From an uncultured SAR116 cluster alpha proteobacterium (lineage in GTDB: Bacteria; Pseudomonadota; Alphaproteobacteria; Puniceispirillales; Puniceispirillaceae): 64,000 bases of DNA. Of this stretch, positions 8,611 through 20,314 are shown in pieces (positions within the stretch are counted from its first letter, which is position 1; the number at the start of each line of letters is the position of its first letter). The notes below the pieces were generated by a model that worked only from the letters and a program-made list of their open reading frames with translations, searched no databases and was not told where the DNA came from. Both the position numbers and the translations under genes were made by a program. The stretch spans positions 22,669 through 86,668 of the forward strand of contig CABYPW010000010.1 of assembly GCA_902520885.1 (NCBI GenBank), given 5' to 3'.

Positions 8611-10479
8611 GTGAGCAAGCCTATAGATGAAATATTTTTGAAAGCAAATGCGGCAAGCTTGCGAGCATTAGCAGGTGGTACCCAACATGAAGTTAGATAT
8701 GTTGGTCAAGATAGCCTTATATCCAACGATGCCGTAAGACTGCCCGCGCCGCCATCAGAGCGTTCTGTTAAGTCAGAAAACCAGCTAAGAGGGGCCAGTG
8801 ATGCTGCTGGTTTATGGCTTGCACATCACAATAAGAAAACCCATCAAAGAGTTAGCCCAAAATCATCCGCTGCCAAAATAATATTTGAAGCTGCAGAAAA
8901 AGCCAGAGTTGAAGCTATCGGAGCCAATGATATGGCAGGGGTACGGAAAAATCTTACTGAACGCCTTGAGTCCCATTACACACTACACCCTTTAGGCGTT
9001 CCCTCACCAGAGGCATCTGACCAAATAGAAAACGGCTTATCAGAAGCTGTACGACTAATTATCCGAGAAGAATTAACCGGTGAAGCTCCACCTTCCGCGG
9101 CTGGCATGGCAATGGATTTGTGGAGGCCGTTTATCGTGTCTAAAGCTGGAAATTTATTGGAAAAGATGAAGACAGCCACTCAAAATCAAATTGTATTTGC
9201 AGATTTCGCTAAACAATTAATCGGGGCATTACAAAGTGACCTTGGAGAAAATTCTGAAGGTGGAGAGGAAGGCGAAGGGGATGATGGCACTAGCCAACAA
9301 ACTGAAGATGAACAAGAGAGGGAACAGCAAGCTGATTCTGCATTGGGGGAGGAGGAGTCTGATGGAGATGACTCGCAGTCTATAGAAACGGAAGGTGATG
9401 CTGCAGCAATGGCTTCCGATGATGGATTAGACGAAGAAGCAGAACAGGAGATGGATGGCCATACAGAAGGAGATTCGCCAGGAGGAGACCCTAGAGATTA
9501 TAAATCAGTTGATAACATCCGAAACCATGAGTATAGAGTATTTACAGATAAGTTTGACGAAGTAATAGAGGCTTCGGAGTTATGTGACTCTGAAGAGCTT
9601 GATAGGCTAAGAGGACTTCTTGATAGGCATCTTGAAAGCCTAACCAGTGTAATTGCAAAATTAGCCAACAGACTACAACGTAAACTAATGGCTTACCAAA
9701 ATCGATCTTGGGATTTTGACCTCGAGGAAGGTGTGTTAGACGCAGGGAAACTACATCGTGTAGTCACCCAGCCTCTATCTGCATTATCATTCAAACAAGA
9801 ACAGGACACTAAATTTAGGGACACAGTTGTCACCTTGCTATTGGATAATTCTGGTTCTATGCGTGGTCGACCTATTACAATTGCCGCTGTCACTGCAGAT
9901 ATTCTTGCTCGCACTTTAGAAAGGTGTGGTGTAAAAGTTGAAATCCTTGGCTTTACAACAAAAGCTTGGAAAGGCGGACAGTCCCGGGAAGAGTGGCAAG
10001 TTGAAGGAAAACCAGATAAACCCGGAAGATTAAATGACTTGCGACATATCATTTATAAAGCAGGTGATATACCTTATCGCCGAGCAAGACGTTCATTAGG
10101 ATTAATGCTTCGTGAAGGTATTCTTAAAGAAAACATAGATGGTGAAGCCTTGCTGTGGGCTCACAATAGGTTACTTGCTCGTCATGAAGATAGACAAATA
10201 TTGATGGTTATCTCAGATGGCGCTCCTGTAGATGACTCTACACTTTCAGCAAATAGCGGAAATTACCTTGAAAAACATTTACGACAGGTTATCTCTCTGA
10301 TACAAGAACGTTCTTCTGTTGAATTACTGGCAATTGGTATTGGCCATGATGTTACCCGTTACTATGAACGAGCTGTGACAATAACCGATGCAGAGCAATT
10401 GGGTGGTGTCGTAATGTCTCAGCTCGCAGATTTATTTGACGAAAACACTAAATCACCCCGAAGGGTTTTTGCTAATTGA
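8611..10479 (+). CDS. cobT: CobT-like VWA-domain protein (cobaltochelatase subunit family)
   Basis: 622 residues from a GTG at 8611. The N-terminal helical domain (about 1-210) leads into a very acidic Glu/Asp/Gly linker (about 212-300), then a conserved middle domain, then a C-terminal von Willebrand A domain with the MIDAS motif DNSGSMRG and [13 protein letters not shown]. This is the typical CobT layout; the VWA domain contacts the CobN-type partner and the N-terminal part docks on the CobS ring. It is in one operon with cobS. The size is close to family norm. The acidic linker makes local base composition more G-rich than its neighbours, with no sign of transfer. Confidence 0.92.
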   Translation: MSKPIDEIFLKANAASLRALAGGTQHEVRYVGQDSLISNDAVRLPAPPSERSVKSENQLRGASDAAGLWLAHHNKKTHQRVSPKSSAAKIIFEAAEKARVEAIGANDMAGVRKNLTERLESHYTLHPLGVPSPEASDQIENGLSEAVRLIIREELTGEAPPSAAGMAMDLWRPFIVSKAGNLLEKMKTATQNQIVFADFAKQLIGALQSDLGENSEGGEEGEGDDGTSQQTEDEQEREQQADSALGEEESDGDDSQSIETEGDAAAMASDDGLDEEAEQEMDGHTEGDSPGGDPRDYKSVDNIRNHEYRVFTDKFDEVIEASELCDSEELDRLRGLLDRHLESLTSVIAKLANRLQRKLMAYQNRSWDFDLEEGVLDAGKLHRVVTQPLSALSFKQEQDTKFRDTVVTLLLDNSGSMRGRPITIAAVTADILARTLERCGVKVEILGFTTKAWKGGQSREEWQVEGKPDKPGRLNDLRHIIYKAGDIPYRRARRSLGLMLREGILKENIDGEALLWAHNRLLARHEDRQILMVISDGAPVDDSTLSANSGNYLEKHLRQVISLIQERSSVELLAIGIGHDVTRYYERAVTITDAEQLGGVVMSQLADLFDENTKSPRRVFAN

Positions 10480-10520
10480 AATAATTACAAAAATAAAGTT
10501 CAGAGAAAATAAAAAGGAAT

Positions 10521-10805
10521 TTAACTCTTTTGAGCGGCAATGATTTCTGACTTCAATGCACGCGCTTCATCTGCCAATTCACTGTTCCTAGCTTGAATAA
10601 GATAAGGATCTATACCGCCATGTTTTTCAACAGTACGAATAGCACTGGTTGATACCCGCAATTTTACAGAGCGACCAAGAATCTCCGATTGCATAGTTGT
10701 TACTTGTAAATTTGGCAGAAACTTTCTACGCGTTCGATTGTTAGCGTGACTAACATTATTACCACTCATAACGGTTTTACCTGTAATCTGACAACGTTTA
10801 GACAT
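10521..10805 (-). CDS. rpmB: 50S ribosomal protein L28
   Basis: 94 residues. [28 protein letters not shown] is the L28 N-terminus, and [17 protein letters not shown] the end of the conserved core. The ATG at 10805 has AAGGA about 9 nt upstream; longer in-frame starts would add about 48 non-conserved residues and are rejected. The first Cys is kept but a full four-Cys zinc site is not seen. It is convergent with cobT, a pair I recall in other alphaproteobacteria. The 273 nt upstream hold no gene and should contain its promoter. Confidence 0.95.
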   Translation of the reverse strand: MSKRCQITGKTVMSGNNVSHANNRTRRKFLPNLQVTTMQSEILGRSVKLRVSTSAIRTVEKHGGIDPYLIQARNSELADEARALKSEIIAAQKS

Positions 10806-11078
10806 CGAAAATCCTTTAAAAAATTTTTCTATTGTATCATTAAATTCAAGCGTATAAAGCAATCTAGCTAATAGGTCAACTCCTCTAGAGCAATACAGCT
10901 TTTGAGTTTTTTTTATGTTGTAATTTGAAAATTTGTTTGGAAAGGACACAAAATTCGATCGGGATTATGGTTTTTTCATTTATGTTTTTCATGGATTCAA
11001 TCAGGAACTACCTTTGTCGATAAATAAAAACATCTAGATACTCTGTTCCATTATTATAAACATATTCAATTCAAAATC

Positions 11079-12191
11079 TTAATAGTAAAGTTTGTTTAGA
11101 TGTGCTTTTACAGCATGTTCAGAGTGTCTTTGAGCTTTGGAAAAAGAATTAAAACTACCGCAAACCTCCTTTAAATTATTTATTCCTTCGCCAACACATA
11201 ATTTGGCAAGGCCAATATTAATATGGTTCGCTATATGAGGACCTTTTAAAGCGAGTGAAGAATATAATTGCAAAATATCTGCACCAAGTAATATTTTAGT
11301 ATATGCATCCTTAACCGAGGAAATACCCCCCACCCCAATAAACGAAATATGTCCTTCCGCAAAAATATACGCCTCCGATAGTTTTTCACTAGATAGCCTA
11401 AATAAAGGCACCCCAGACAACCCCCCCGCCTGTTTTATATTTTTTCTATTATTTAAATTATTCCTTGAAAGTGTTGTATTACTGATAATTGCACCAGCAA
11501 TTCCCTCATTGATCATTACTTCAATAGCAGAAAATAAATCTAATTTATTTAGGTCAGGGTCCAACTTTATGAAAATAGGTTTTACCAAATTTGCTTCTAC
11601 TAATGCTAGTTTTACACTCTTAATTATTTGCTTTAAAAATGAAGTTTTTTGCAAATCTCTAAGTCCGATAGTATTAGGTGAACTGATATTTATCGTTAAA
11701 TAATCTGCTAATCCAGCAAGTCCCAAGCAAGCGGAAAAATAATCTTCTACTTTATTTTCTGTTATATTATTCGCACCTATATTCATTCCAATTAATTGAT
11801 CTGTTTTATTGCATTTACGCCATTTGGATAAACGCACCGCTACGGCCTCCATCCCATCACTATTAAAACCATACCTATTAATAAAAGCACCATCCTCAGG
11901 TAGTCTGAAAACTCTTGGCTTAGGATTTCCAGGCTGTGGTAGCGGGGTAACAGTTCCTATTTCCACGCTTCCAAAACCGAGCGCAAAACATCCGGAAATA
12001 GCCTCTCCGTTCTTATCAAATCCTGCTGCTAATCCGATTGGATTAGGAAACCGAAGAGCGCCTATTTCAGTTGGTAATTGAATAGGCGAATATCTTGGGT
12101 AAATTCCTTTTGACAAAGCAGCAACCGTTACTTTATGTGATGCCTCGCCTGGAAGGGCCTTTAAAACATTTGCTAGCATTTTCCAGATCAT
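11079..12191 (-). CDS. pyrD: Dihydroorotate dehydrogenase (quinone), class 2
   Basis: 370 residues. It oxidises dihydroorotate to orotate in pyrimidine synthesis, passing electrons through FMN to the quinone pool at the inner membrane. Seen: N-terminal amphipathic segment (WKMLANVLKALPGEASHKV), FPNPIGLAAGFDKNGE, EIGTVTPLPQPGNPKPRVFRL, NRYGFNSDG, NISSPNT with the catalytic Ser region, KLDPDLN, SNTTLSR, GGLSG and IGVGGISS. The short linker with the N-terminal extension marks class 2. It begins 2 nt after the lysK stop and is in the same operon. Confidence 0.95.
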   Translation of the reverse strand: MIWKMLANVLKALPGEASHKVTVAALSKGIYPRYSPIQLPTEIGALRFPNPIGLAAGFDKNGEAISGCFALGFGSVEIGTVTPLPQPGNPKPRVFRLPEDGAFINRYGFNSDGMEAVAVRLSKWRKCNKTDQLIGMNIGANNITENKVEDYFSACLGLAGLADYLTINISSPNTIGLRDLQKTSFLKQIIKSVKLALVEANLVKPIFIKLDPDLNKLDLFSAIEVMINEGIAGAIISNTTLSRNNLNNRKNIKQAGGLSGVPLFRLSSEKLSEAYIFAEGHISFIGVGGISSVKDAYTKILLGADILQLYSSLALKGPHIANHINIGLAKLCVGEGINNLKEVCGSFNSFSKAQRHSEHAVKAHLNKLYY

Positions 12192-12193
12192 TT

Positions 12194-13807
12194 TTAATTT
12201 TTTTGTCCCAATCTATCGTTAAGTGCATCTTCAAGTAATTTAAGACTTGGTTGCAGACCATATAATTTAAAAAAACTGCCCATACGAGGCCCTTGTGTCT
12301 GTCCTAGAAGAATTTGATATAAACAACTAAACCAGTCTCTTAGATTTTCAAATTTTGCCTGCTTACCTATGGCATAAATTTGATTTTGTATTTCTTCAGC
12401 AGTTGCATCCTCTGGTAATTTAGAAAGAGCATCTTTTAGGTCTTGGAGATGAGTTTTTTCTTCGGTGTTAGCAAACCGATATAATTTATTTGGGCGCACT
12501 CTATCCTTATAAAAAGTAACCGCATATTTAATTAACTTATCAAGATGAGGATGTGTCTCGGGAGTCACACCAGGGGCATATTTTTCGACATAAGACCACA
12601 TAACCTCATTATCTTCTGCTACACACACACCAGCAAGATTTAATAGTAGATTAAAACTTACAGGCAATTTTATTGCCATAGGAGTGCCCTTGTGAATATG
12701 CCATGCTGGGTTCTCAAGTAAACTTGCATCATCACATTCAGCTATTTTACCTAAATAGGTAAAATATTCATCTACAGTTTTTGGTATCACATCAAAGAAC
12801 AATCTTTTTGCTCTTCTTGGCTGCGTATACATAAACAATGATAAAGATTCAGGACTCCCATAGTTAAGCCATTCTTCAACGGAAAGTCCATTACCTTTCG
12901 ATTTGGAAATTTTTTCTCCATTTTGATCCAAAAATAGCTCATAAGAAAAACCAGCAGGGGGAACTGATCCGAGAGTCCTAACAATTTTTGATGACAACGC
13001 TACCGACTCTATCAAATCCTTTCCCGATATTTCATAATCCACACCCAGTGCATGCCATCGCATTGCCCAATCAGCTTTCCACTGAAGTTTGCAGCATCCT
13101 CCAGTAACTTTGGTTACTCTCTCGCTACCTGTTATCGGATCAATATAACTTATCTCTCCAGCCTCTTTATCGTGTCCAGTAAGAGGTACTTGCAAAACTT
13201 TTCGAGTATCTGGACAGATTGGCAAAAATGGACTGTAGGTTGCTCTTCTATCTTCTCCTAGAGTTGGTAAAATAATATTTATTATATTCTCGTAATTATC
13301 CAATACATCTAACAAAGCTCTATCGAACTTCCCAGATTGGTATTGTTCAGTAGCACTTAAAAACTCGTATTTGAAACCAAAACTATCCAAAAATTTCTGT
13401 AATCTTGAATTATTATGTGCCCCAAATGAAGTATGTGTCCGAAAGGGATCGGGAACCTCTGTTAAGGGCATTTCAAGAAAATTAGCTAACTCTTCTTGAT
13501 TTGGAACATTTTCTGGAACTTTTCGCAATCCATCCATATCGTCTGAAAAACAAATAAGACGTGTTTTTCTGCCTGTTAGTACTTCAAATGCATAACGAAT
13601 CATGCTAGTTCTGACCACTTCTCCAAATGTACCAATATGAGGCAATCCAGAAGGCCCATAACCCGTTTCAAATATTACCTCTTTTCCCGTATTATCTTGT
13701 TTGGACTCTAGTCTTTTAATAAGACTTCTTGCTTCCACAAATGGCCAGGCTTTTGCTTCATCAGCAAGATTGGCTATTAGATGATTAAAATGTGGCTTAT
13801 TTGACAT
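12194..13807 (-). CDS. lysK: Lysyl-tRNA synthetase, class I
   Basis: 537 residues. Charges tRNA-Lys. The Rossmann catalytic core carries the HIGH-type motif GPSGLPHIGTFGEV and the KMSKS-type motif KISKSKGNG, so this is the class I enzyme typical of archaea and alphaproteobacteria rather than the class II LysS. A small cluster of Cys/His (GGCCKLQWKADWAMRW) lies before KMSKS as in the family. The C-terminal helical anticodon domain ends at DALNDRLG. pyrD follows immediately. The 235-nt gap upstream separates it from a divergent helicase gene. Confidence 0.95.
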   Translation of the reverse strand: MSNKPHFNHLIANLADEAKAWPFVEARSLIKRLESKQDNTGKEVIFETGYGPSGLPHIGTFGEVVRTSMIRYAFEVLTGRKTRLICFSDDMDGLRKVPENVPNQEELANFLEMPLTEVPDPFRTHTSFGAHNNSRLQKFLDSFGFKYEFLSATEQYQSGKFDRALLDVLDNYENIINIILPTLGEDRRATYSPFLPICPDTRKVLQVPLTGHDKEAGEISYIDPITGSERVTKVTGGCCKLQWKADWAMRWHALGVDYEISGKDLIESVALSSKIVRTLGSVPPAGFSYELFLDQNGEKISKSKGNGLSVEEWLNYGSPESLSLFMYTQPRRAKRLFFDVIPKTVDEYFTYLGKIAECDDASLLENPAWHIHKGTPMAIKLPVSFNLLLNLAGVCVAEDNEVMWSYVEKYAPGVTPETHPHLDKLIKYAVTFYKDRVRPNKLYRFANTEEKTHLQDLKDALSKLPEDATAEEIQNQIYAIGKQAKFENLRDWFSCLYQILLGQTQGPRMGSFFKLYGLQPSLKLLEDALNDRLGQKN

Positions 13808-13859
13808 CCTCGAATTCCCAATAGTTGGAGATAAACATTTTTGCTTTTTTATTTTGTGT

Positions 13860-13984
13860 AAACTGTAACTAATCTGTTTTCTAGTAGAAATTATTTATAA
13901 GAAAAAACCCTTTTTCTAGGCATAAAAGAATCAAAAAAATATTGCCCAGAAAAATTATTATTATAATATTCAAAGTTACAGTTT
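13860..13984. promoter_or_regulatory. Inverted pair of AGTTACAGTTT motifs in the lysK/helicase divergent promoter region
   Basis: AGTTACAGTTT occurs at 13974-13984 on the + strand and at 13860-13870 on the - strand, so one copy points at each gene. The motif ends 58 nt before the helicase ATG and 52 nt before the lysK ATG. Each is followed by T/A-rich DNA with an AC. Equal placement and orientation suggest a shared promoter element or binding site rather than a hairpin, since 103 nt separate the copies. Confidence 0.35.
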
Positions 13985-14042
13985 TTACCAATATAAGGGA
14001 ATACAACTAGCGTGATTTAATTCCAATCCCTATGTTAGAATT

Positions 14043-16883
14043 ATGCCAATTTTCAACTACCTTAGCCCTGATATTGCTGATTATCCAATTTTATACCCTA
14101 CTATTAATAACAATAACTGGGTTTCAACCGATGGAGAGATTTGCACTCCCTCTAATGAAGAACTAATTGAGTTGTTGGCTAATGAAAACCCTCCTCTAAT
14201 TTGCCACAGAAAATGGACTGAAAAAAAAATTGGCATAAAACTTAATAAGAGTCTTGATATACTTGAACTGTTTGCCTTTGTTAAACCAGCTGAATTTTGT
14301 ATTCCAAACCCTTCTGGGCTCGCCATAGCTACAGGCCTTGCCCTTCCAAAAACAACTGTTGATAAAACTATTTTTTTACGAACTACTGCGCAATATTTGT
14401 TAAATAACTTATCTGAATTTGCAATAGATAATCCTGAAAAAAATTCTTTAAATTTGGCAAGTAATCTCGGAAATATAGCAGAAATGATGGGGAAGGGGGG
14501 ATGGCTTTGGGCTGCGCTAATTCTACCTCTCTTAGGAAGAGACAAAATATCAACAGGTCCTCCAAATTCTGCGCATGCTGCTATTTGGAATAATTTGAAG
14601 GAGGCAAAAGATTTTCCCCTGAGAGGAGAACCTGGCATGAAGCCAATACTACCCGATATGGCAAAAAATAGATTATCTGAGATGCTTGGCCCAAACTCAG
14701 AAATTAGAGAAGCACAAATAGATTATACGGCAACAAATTGTAGGGTTTTTGATAAGCCTGATAACAAACTAAATCCAATACTTTTATTATCTGAAGCCGG
14801 AACTGGAACAGGAAAAACTCTTGGTTATCTTGCCCCTGCTAGTCTATGGGCGGAAGTAAATGATAGCACAGTCTGGATATCTACCTACACGCGCAATCTA
14901 CAGCATCAAATTGCGGATGAACTCCGAAGACTTCCAGAAAAAAATGAGTCTACTGCTCACAATTCAATTAACAAATCAAAAACTGAAGAGAATAAAAGAG
15001 TTGTAATTCGAAAAGGTAGAGAAAATTATCTCTGCCTTCTTAATCTAGAAGAAGCATTATTACAGATGCCTGGAAAACCAAAAAATGCGATTGCTCTTGG
15101 TTTAATGGCTCGGTGGGCTAGTGCTTCTCCAGACGGAGATTTAACAGGAGCAAATTTTCCAGCATGGCTTGTAGACCTGATTAATAGTAAATATTCTCTT
15201 GGCCTTGCAGATAGGAGAGGAGAGTGTATTCATTCTGCTTGTCGTCATTATAAAAAATGTTTTGTAGAAAAACCTATTCGAGAGGCACGTCGAGCAGATA
15301 TTGTTATTGCCAATCACGCACTATCAATAATACAGTCTGCTTTTTCAAACAAAGAAAATCATGCCCTATCAACTAAAATAATTTTTGATGAAGGTCATCA
15401 CGTATTTGACGCTGCAGACATTGCCTTCAGCAGCGCTTTGACAGCTATTGAGACCTCAGAAATGCGAAGATGGATTAGAGGTAATGAGGATGGCCTAAAA
15501 GGCCGAATGCGCGGTTTACGAAATAGAGTTTCAGATTTGATTAATGGAGACGAAAATGCATTAAGTATAATAGACCTAATAATTGGTGCTGCTCGTGAAT
15601 TACCAAGCAGCGGTTGGCAAAACCGTATATCGTCCTCAATTAAATTTGGTACAGCAGAGATATTTTTTTCAGCGCTAAGAATGTGTTTATATAATCGAAT
15701 TAAAAATATAAATAGTCTCTATGACATCCAAAGTGAAATTTATCCAGTCCCTCCTGATATTCTAGAAGCTGCCCAAGATTTTTCAGAGAACTTAAACTCA
15801 CTTTTGACTTTAATTAAAAAGCTAGAAGACATTTTAATATCCACGATGGGTAAAAATTCTGAAAATTTAGAGAGTCAGACTAAGTCTCGTTTTGAATCAA
15901 TCATAAATAGCCTTCAGCAACGCGCTATTATGCCCTTATCTTCTTGGTCATTACAATTACAAGACTTGGTATCTTCAGAGAATGATAAAATAGGCAGAAA
16001 CGGCTTCATTGACTGGATGCAAATAAGCAGAATAGAGGGCGAGGACAGAGATATCGGACTTCACCGACACTGGCTAGACCCAACTATTCCATTTAGTGAA
16101 GCTGTATTGCAAAAAGCAAAGGGCGTTGTAATCACATCAGCCACTTTACGAGATATAAATATAGCCGCAAAAATCAACTCACTTAAAGGAGACGACACTA
16201 CTAGCTGGCAAAGTGCAATGCAAATGACGGGGGCAAACCATCTTGGTCATCCTGCTATATTTAGCATCCATGAATCACCCTTTGATTACAAGAATCAAAC
16301 TCGAATACTTATTATAAAAGACATAGCTAAAGAACAACCAGCAGCTAGTGGTTTTGCTATGGCTTCTTTAATGAAAGAAGCAGGTGGTGGCAGCCTTGGT
16401 CTATTTACAGCAATTCAGAGACTTAGAGCAATTTATCCCTTCCTAGCTGGAGAATTAGCTGCTGCTGATATCCCATTATACGCCCAGCATATAGACCAGA
16501 TTAATCTGCAAACATTATTACAGTTATTTCGGGCTGATATCGAGAGCTGTTTAATAGGCACAGATGCTGTAAGGGACGGTATTGATGTACCAGGAAAAGC
16601 CTTACGAATGATAATTTATGATAGAGTTCCCTGGCCACGGCCAGATATACTTTTTAAAGCACGCGCTAAATGGATTGGAAAAACAGAGTTTACAGATAGA
16701 ATCACCAGAATGAAATTGCGGCAAGCTTTTGGAAGATTAATAAGAAAAGCTGATGATAGGGGTGTGTTTGTTATGCTTGATAGTGGTCTTCCAACCCGTC
16801 TTACATCTGCATTTCCATCAGAAGTAGAAGTTCAGCGTATATCTTTAAAAGATGCTATCTTTCAAGTTCAAAGCTTTCTTTAG
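14043..16883 (+). CDS. DinG/XPD-like (Rad3 family) Fe-S ATP-dependent DNA helicase
   Basis: 946 residues. Superfamily 2 helicase: Walker A EAGTGTGKTLGYL near residue 252, four Cys of the likely 4Fe-4S domain (one near 330 in YLCLLN, three near 394-405 in CIHSACRHYKKC), DEGHH Walker B near 450, GTDAVRDGIDVPG and motif VI RQAFGRLIRK near 893. Family members unwind 5'-to-3', act on forked DNA or R-loops, and serve in repair. About 240 residues precede Walker A, a feature of the large alphaproteobacterial version. It is monocistronic, divergent to lysK and convergent with groEL. Confidence 0.9.
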   Translation: MPIFNYLSPDIADYPILYPTINNNNWVSTDGEICTPSNEELIELLANENPPLICHRKWTEKKIGIKLNKSLDILELFAFVKPAEFCIPNPSGLAIATGLALPKTTVDKTIFLRTTAQYLLNNLSEFAIDNPEKNSLNLASNLGNIAEMMGKGGWLWAALILPLLGRDKISTGPPNSAHAAIWNNLKEAKDFPLRGEPGMKPILPDMAKNRLSEMLGPNSEIREAQIDYTATNCRVFDKPDNKLNPILLLSEAGTGTGKTLGYLAPASLWAEVNDSTVWISTYTRNLQHQIADELRRLPEKNESTAHNSINKSKTEENKRVVIRKGRENYLCLLNLEEALLQMPGKPKNAIALGLMARWASASPDGDLTGANFPAWLVDLINSKYSLGLADRRGECIHSACRHYKKCFVEKPIREARRADIVIANHALSIIQSAFSNKENHALSTKIIFDEGHHVFDAADIAFSSALTAIETSEMRRWIRGNEDGLKGRMRGLRNRVSDLINGDENALSIIDLIIGAARELPSSGWQNRISSSIKFGTAEIFFSALRMCLYNRIKNINSLYDIQSEIYPVPPDILEAAQDFSENLNSLLTLIKKLEDILISTMGKNSENLESQTKSRFESIINSLQQRAIMPLSSWSLQLQDLVSSENDKIGRNGFIDWMQISRIEGEDRDIGLHRHWLDPTIPFSEAVLQKAKGVVITSATLRDINIAAKINSLKGDDTTSWQSAMQMTGANHLGHPAIFSIHESPFDYKNQTRILIIKDIAKEQPAASGFAMASLMKEAGGGSLGLFTAIQRLRAIYPFLAGELAAADIPLYAQHIDQINLQTLLQLFRADIESCLIGTDAVRDGIDVPGKALRMIIYDRVPWPRPDILFKARAKWIGKTEFTDRITRMKLRQAFGRLIRKADDRGVFVMLDSGLPTRLTSAFPSEVEVQRISLKDAIFQVQSFL

Positions 16884-16898
16884 CTAAAAACAAAAACG

Positions 16899-16929
16899 AA
16901 AGCCAGATAGGATTTCTCTATCTGGCTTT
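16899..16929 (-). terminator. Intrinsic terminator of groEL
   Basis: AAAGCCAGATAG (16899-16910) pairs perfectly with CTATCTGGCTTT (16918-16929) around a 7-nt loop. On the - strand the stem is followed by CGTTTTTGTTTTT, a good U-tract for the groEL transcript. On the + strand the tract is weaker, so it may also slow or stop the convergent helicase transcript. Confidence 0.85.
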
Positions 16930-16967
16930 AACTTTACATAATTTTTGAGAATGTTATCGGGTTTCTC

Positions 16968-18626
<1,659 letters not shown>

Positions 18627-18662
18627 TTAATCTAATTTTTAAAATTTTTTAAACAAGTTGTT

Positions 18663-18696
18663 AAACAAAAACATCCATTAATTGATATTTTTGTTT
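18663..18696 (-). other. Stem-loop between groES and groEL
   Basis: AAACAAAAA (18663-18671) can pair with TTTTTGTTT (18688-18696) around a 16-nt loop in the 108-nt intercistronic spacer. In Agrobacterium the groESL message is known to be cut between the two genes near such a structure, so this may be a processing or stability element. The stem is all but one A-T pair per side, so its stability is doubtful. Confidence 0.3.
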
Positions 18697-18722
18697 TGTT
18701 GAACATCTATCAGCGATTGAGT

Positions 18723-19010
18723 TTAAGTTAATATTCCCATAATGTCTGATTCTTTCATTATTAGGTAATCTGTTCCCTCGATTTTGACCTCAGTACCAGA
18801 CCATTTCCCAAACAGGACTGTATCACCTGCTTTTACGTCTAATGGATGCACTTTGCCTTGTTCGTCCCTTGCTCCCGCACCAACGGATACAATTTTACCT
18901 TGCATTGGTTTTTCTTTTGCTGTGTCTGGTATTATAATACCACCAGCAGTTTTTTCTTCTGATTCAAGTCGTTCAACAACAACTCGGTCGTGAAGTGGTC
19001 GGAAATTCAT
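18723..19010 (-). CDS. groS: Co-chaperonin GroES (10 kDa)
   Basis: 95 residues, the standard length. [33 protein letters not shown] holds the mobile loop that docks on GroEL, and [30 protein letters not shown] closes the domain. GGAG is found about 8 nt before the ATG. It is the first gene of a groES-groEL operon. I looked for a CIRCE inverted repeat (TTAGCACTC-N9-GAGTGCTAA) upstream and saw none, nor a clear sigma-32 promoter. Confidence 0.98.
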   Translation of the reverse strand: MNFRPLHDRVVVERLESEEKTAGGIIIPDTAKEKPMQGKIVSVGAGARDEQGKVHPLDVKAGDTVLFGKWSGTEVKIEGTDYLIMKESDIMGILT

Positions 19011-19271
19011 GCCTTCGTCTCCAAATATTAATAGTTTAAATTTTCAATATTAAAGCCCTTCTGCTTAAAAGAAGTACTTGTTCTGATGCGTAAGTGGGAA
19101 TTTGACTTTTATATGTCAAGTATAGTTTCGCATAAAAAGATATTTTTTATTACTTCCAAAACTTTCTTCAGAATATTTTTACATTACCGCTCTTTAAAAA
19201 AGGCACTTCAAATAACAAAAATAAATGTGATAAATGTTACCAAAAATCAATTTCGAAAGGTTGCTCTTACA

Positions 19272-20279
19272 TTGACTAATTCCGTTATCATAAAAGATCA
19301 AAGAATAATTGCATGTTGGCTTTACTTTATGGCAATTCTAGTTGGATTGATGATAATCATTGGTGGGATTACACGTTTAACTGGCTCAGGACTCTCCATG
19401 GTGGAGTGGCGGCCGTTAATTGGAACGCTACCTCCTTTAAATGATGATGAATGGATACGTGTTTTTGAATTATATAAAAAAAGCCCTGAATATGCTCAAT
19501 TAAATTTCGGAATGGGTATGGATGAATTTAAGAAAATTTTTTTCTGGGAATATTTCCATCGTCTTTGGGGACGACTATTAGGAGTATTTTATATTTTTCC
19601 GCTCATTTATTTTTTTCTTCAAAAAACAATTCCATCAAAATATAGACTACCTTTAATTGGTTTAGGTATAGTTGGAGGTCTCCAAGGGATTATAGGTTGG
19701 TGGATGGTTACCTCTGGACTTTCCCATGAACCAACTGTTTCCCAATATAGGCTTGCAATTCATTTATTTATAGCTCTAAGTATTTTTACGTGTTTACTGT
19801 GGTTGGGTCACTCTTTATTTTTGGGAGACTCAAAAATACAATTCGGGATACCAACATTCGTTTTTGGACTGATATTTTTAACTATAATCGCAGGAGCATT
19901 TGTAGCAGGAATGAATGCAGGTTTGCTCTATAACCATTTTCCTTTGATGGGAGATGGTTTTATCCCGGTTGAATATGGAGAAAAAGGTCTTTTAGATCCC
20001 TTCGAAAACCCAGCTTCGGCGCAATTTCATCATCGTTGGCTAGCCCTCATAGCGACTTGCGGAGTGTTATTTTTATGGAAAAGCGCTATTAAAGCAAAAA
20101 TTGCTGTAAAGCAGGCAACTCTTATGTTGGTAATTGTCTCTGGTCAATTTATACTTGGAATTCTAACACTCATTAATGCTGCACCAGTTCACCTTGGAGC
20201 CATGCACCAAACGGGTGCAATATTGCTGCTTGCCTCATCAATATCAGTTATACATAGCTTATATCGAGTAAGTGAATAG
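19272..20279 (+). CDS. ctaA: Heme A synthase, type 2 (CtaA/Cox15)
   Basis: About 335 residues with roughly eight membrane helices. It oxidises heme O to heme A for aa3-type cytochrome oxidase. Seen: GGITRLTGSGLSMVEWRPLIGTLPPLNDDEW, EYFHRLWGR, HEPTVSQYRLAIHL, QFHHRWLA and HLGAMHQTGA; the four heme-binding His are present. The frame is open back to an ATG at 19086, but the extra 62 residues look non-coding. I prefer the TTG at 19272, with AAAGG 12 nt upstream, which gives the usual short lead before helix 1. This start is uncertain. No cox genes are nearby. Confidence 0.9.
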   Translation: MTNSVIIKDQRIIACWLYFMAILVGLMIIIGGITRLTGSGLSMVEWRPLIGTLPPLNDDEWIRVFELYKKSPEYAQLNFGMGMDEFKKIFFWEYFHRLWGRLLGVFYIFPLIYFFLQKTIPSKYRLPLIGLGIVGGLQGIIGWWMVTSGLSHEPTVSQYRLAIHLFIALSIFTCLLWLGHSLFLGDSKIQFGIPTFVFGLIFLTIIAGAFVAGMNAGLLYNHFPLMGDGFIPVEYGEKGLLDPFENPASAQFHHRWLALIATCGVLFLWKSAIKAKIAVKQATLMLVIVSGQFILGILTLINAAPVHLGAMHQTGAILLLASSISVIHSLYRVSE

Positions 20280-20314
20280 GATTCTTTTTTATCTAAATTT
20301 TTTGTAAACTAATT

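Noticed and set aside
9693..10052. 119-codon frame opposite cobT
   Set aside because: It lies inside the VWA domain coding sequence of cobT and has no independent support.
10806..10949. 48-residue N-terminal extension of L28
   Set aside because: L28 begins with MSKRCQ and the ATG at 10805 has its own ribosome site.
19011..19090. CIRCE element before groES
   Set aside because: The consensus half-sites TTAGCACTC and GAGTGCTAA are not present.
19086..19271. 62-residue N-terminal extension of heme A synthase
   Set aside because: Composition looks non-coding and the family has only a short lead before helix 1; kept only as an alternative start.
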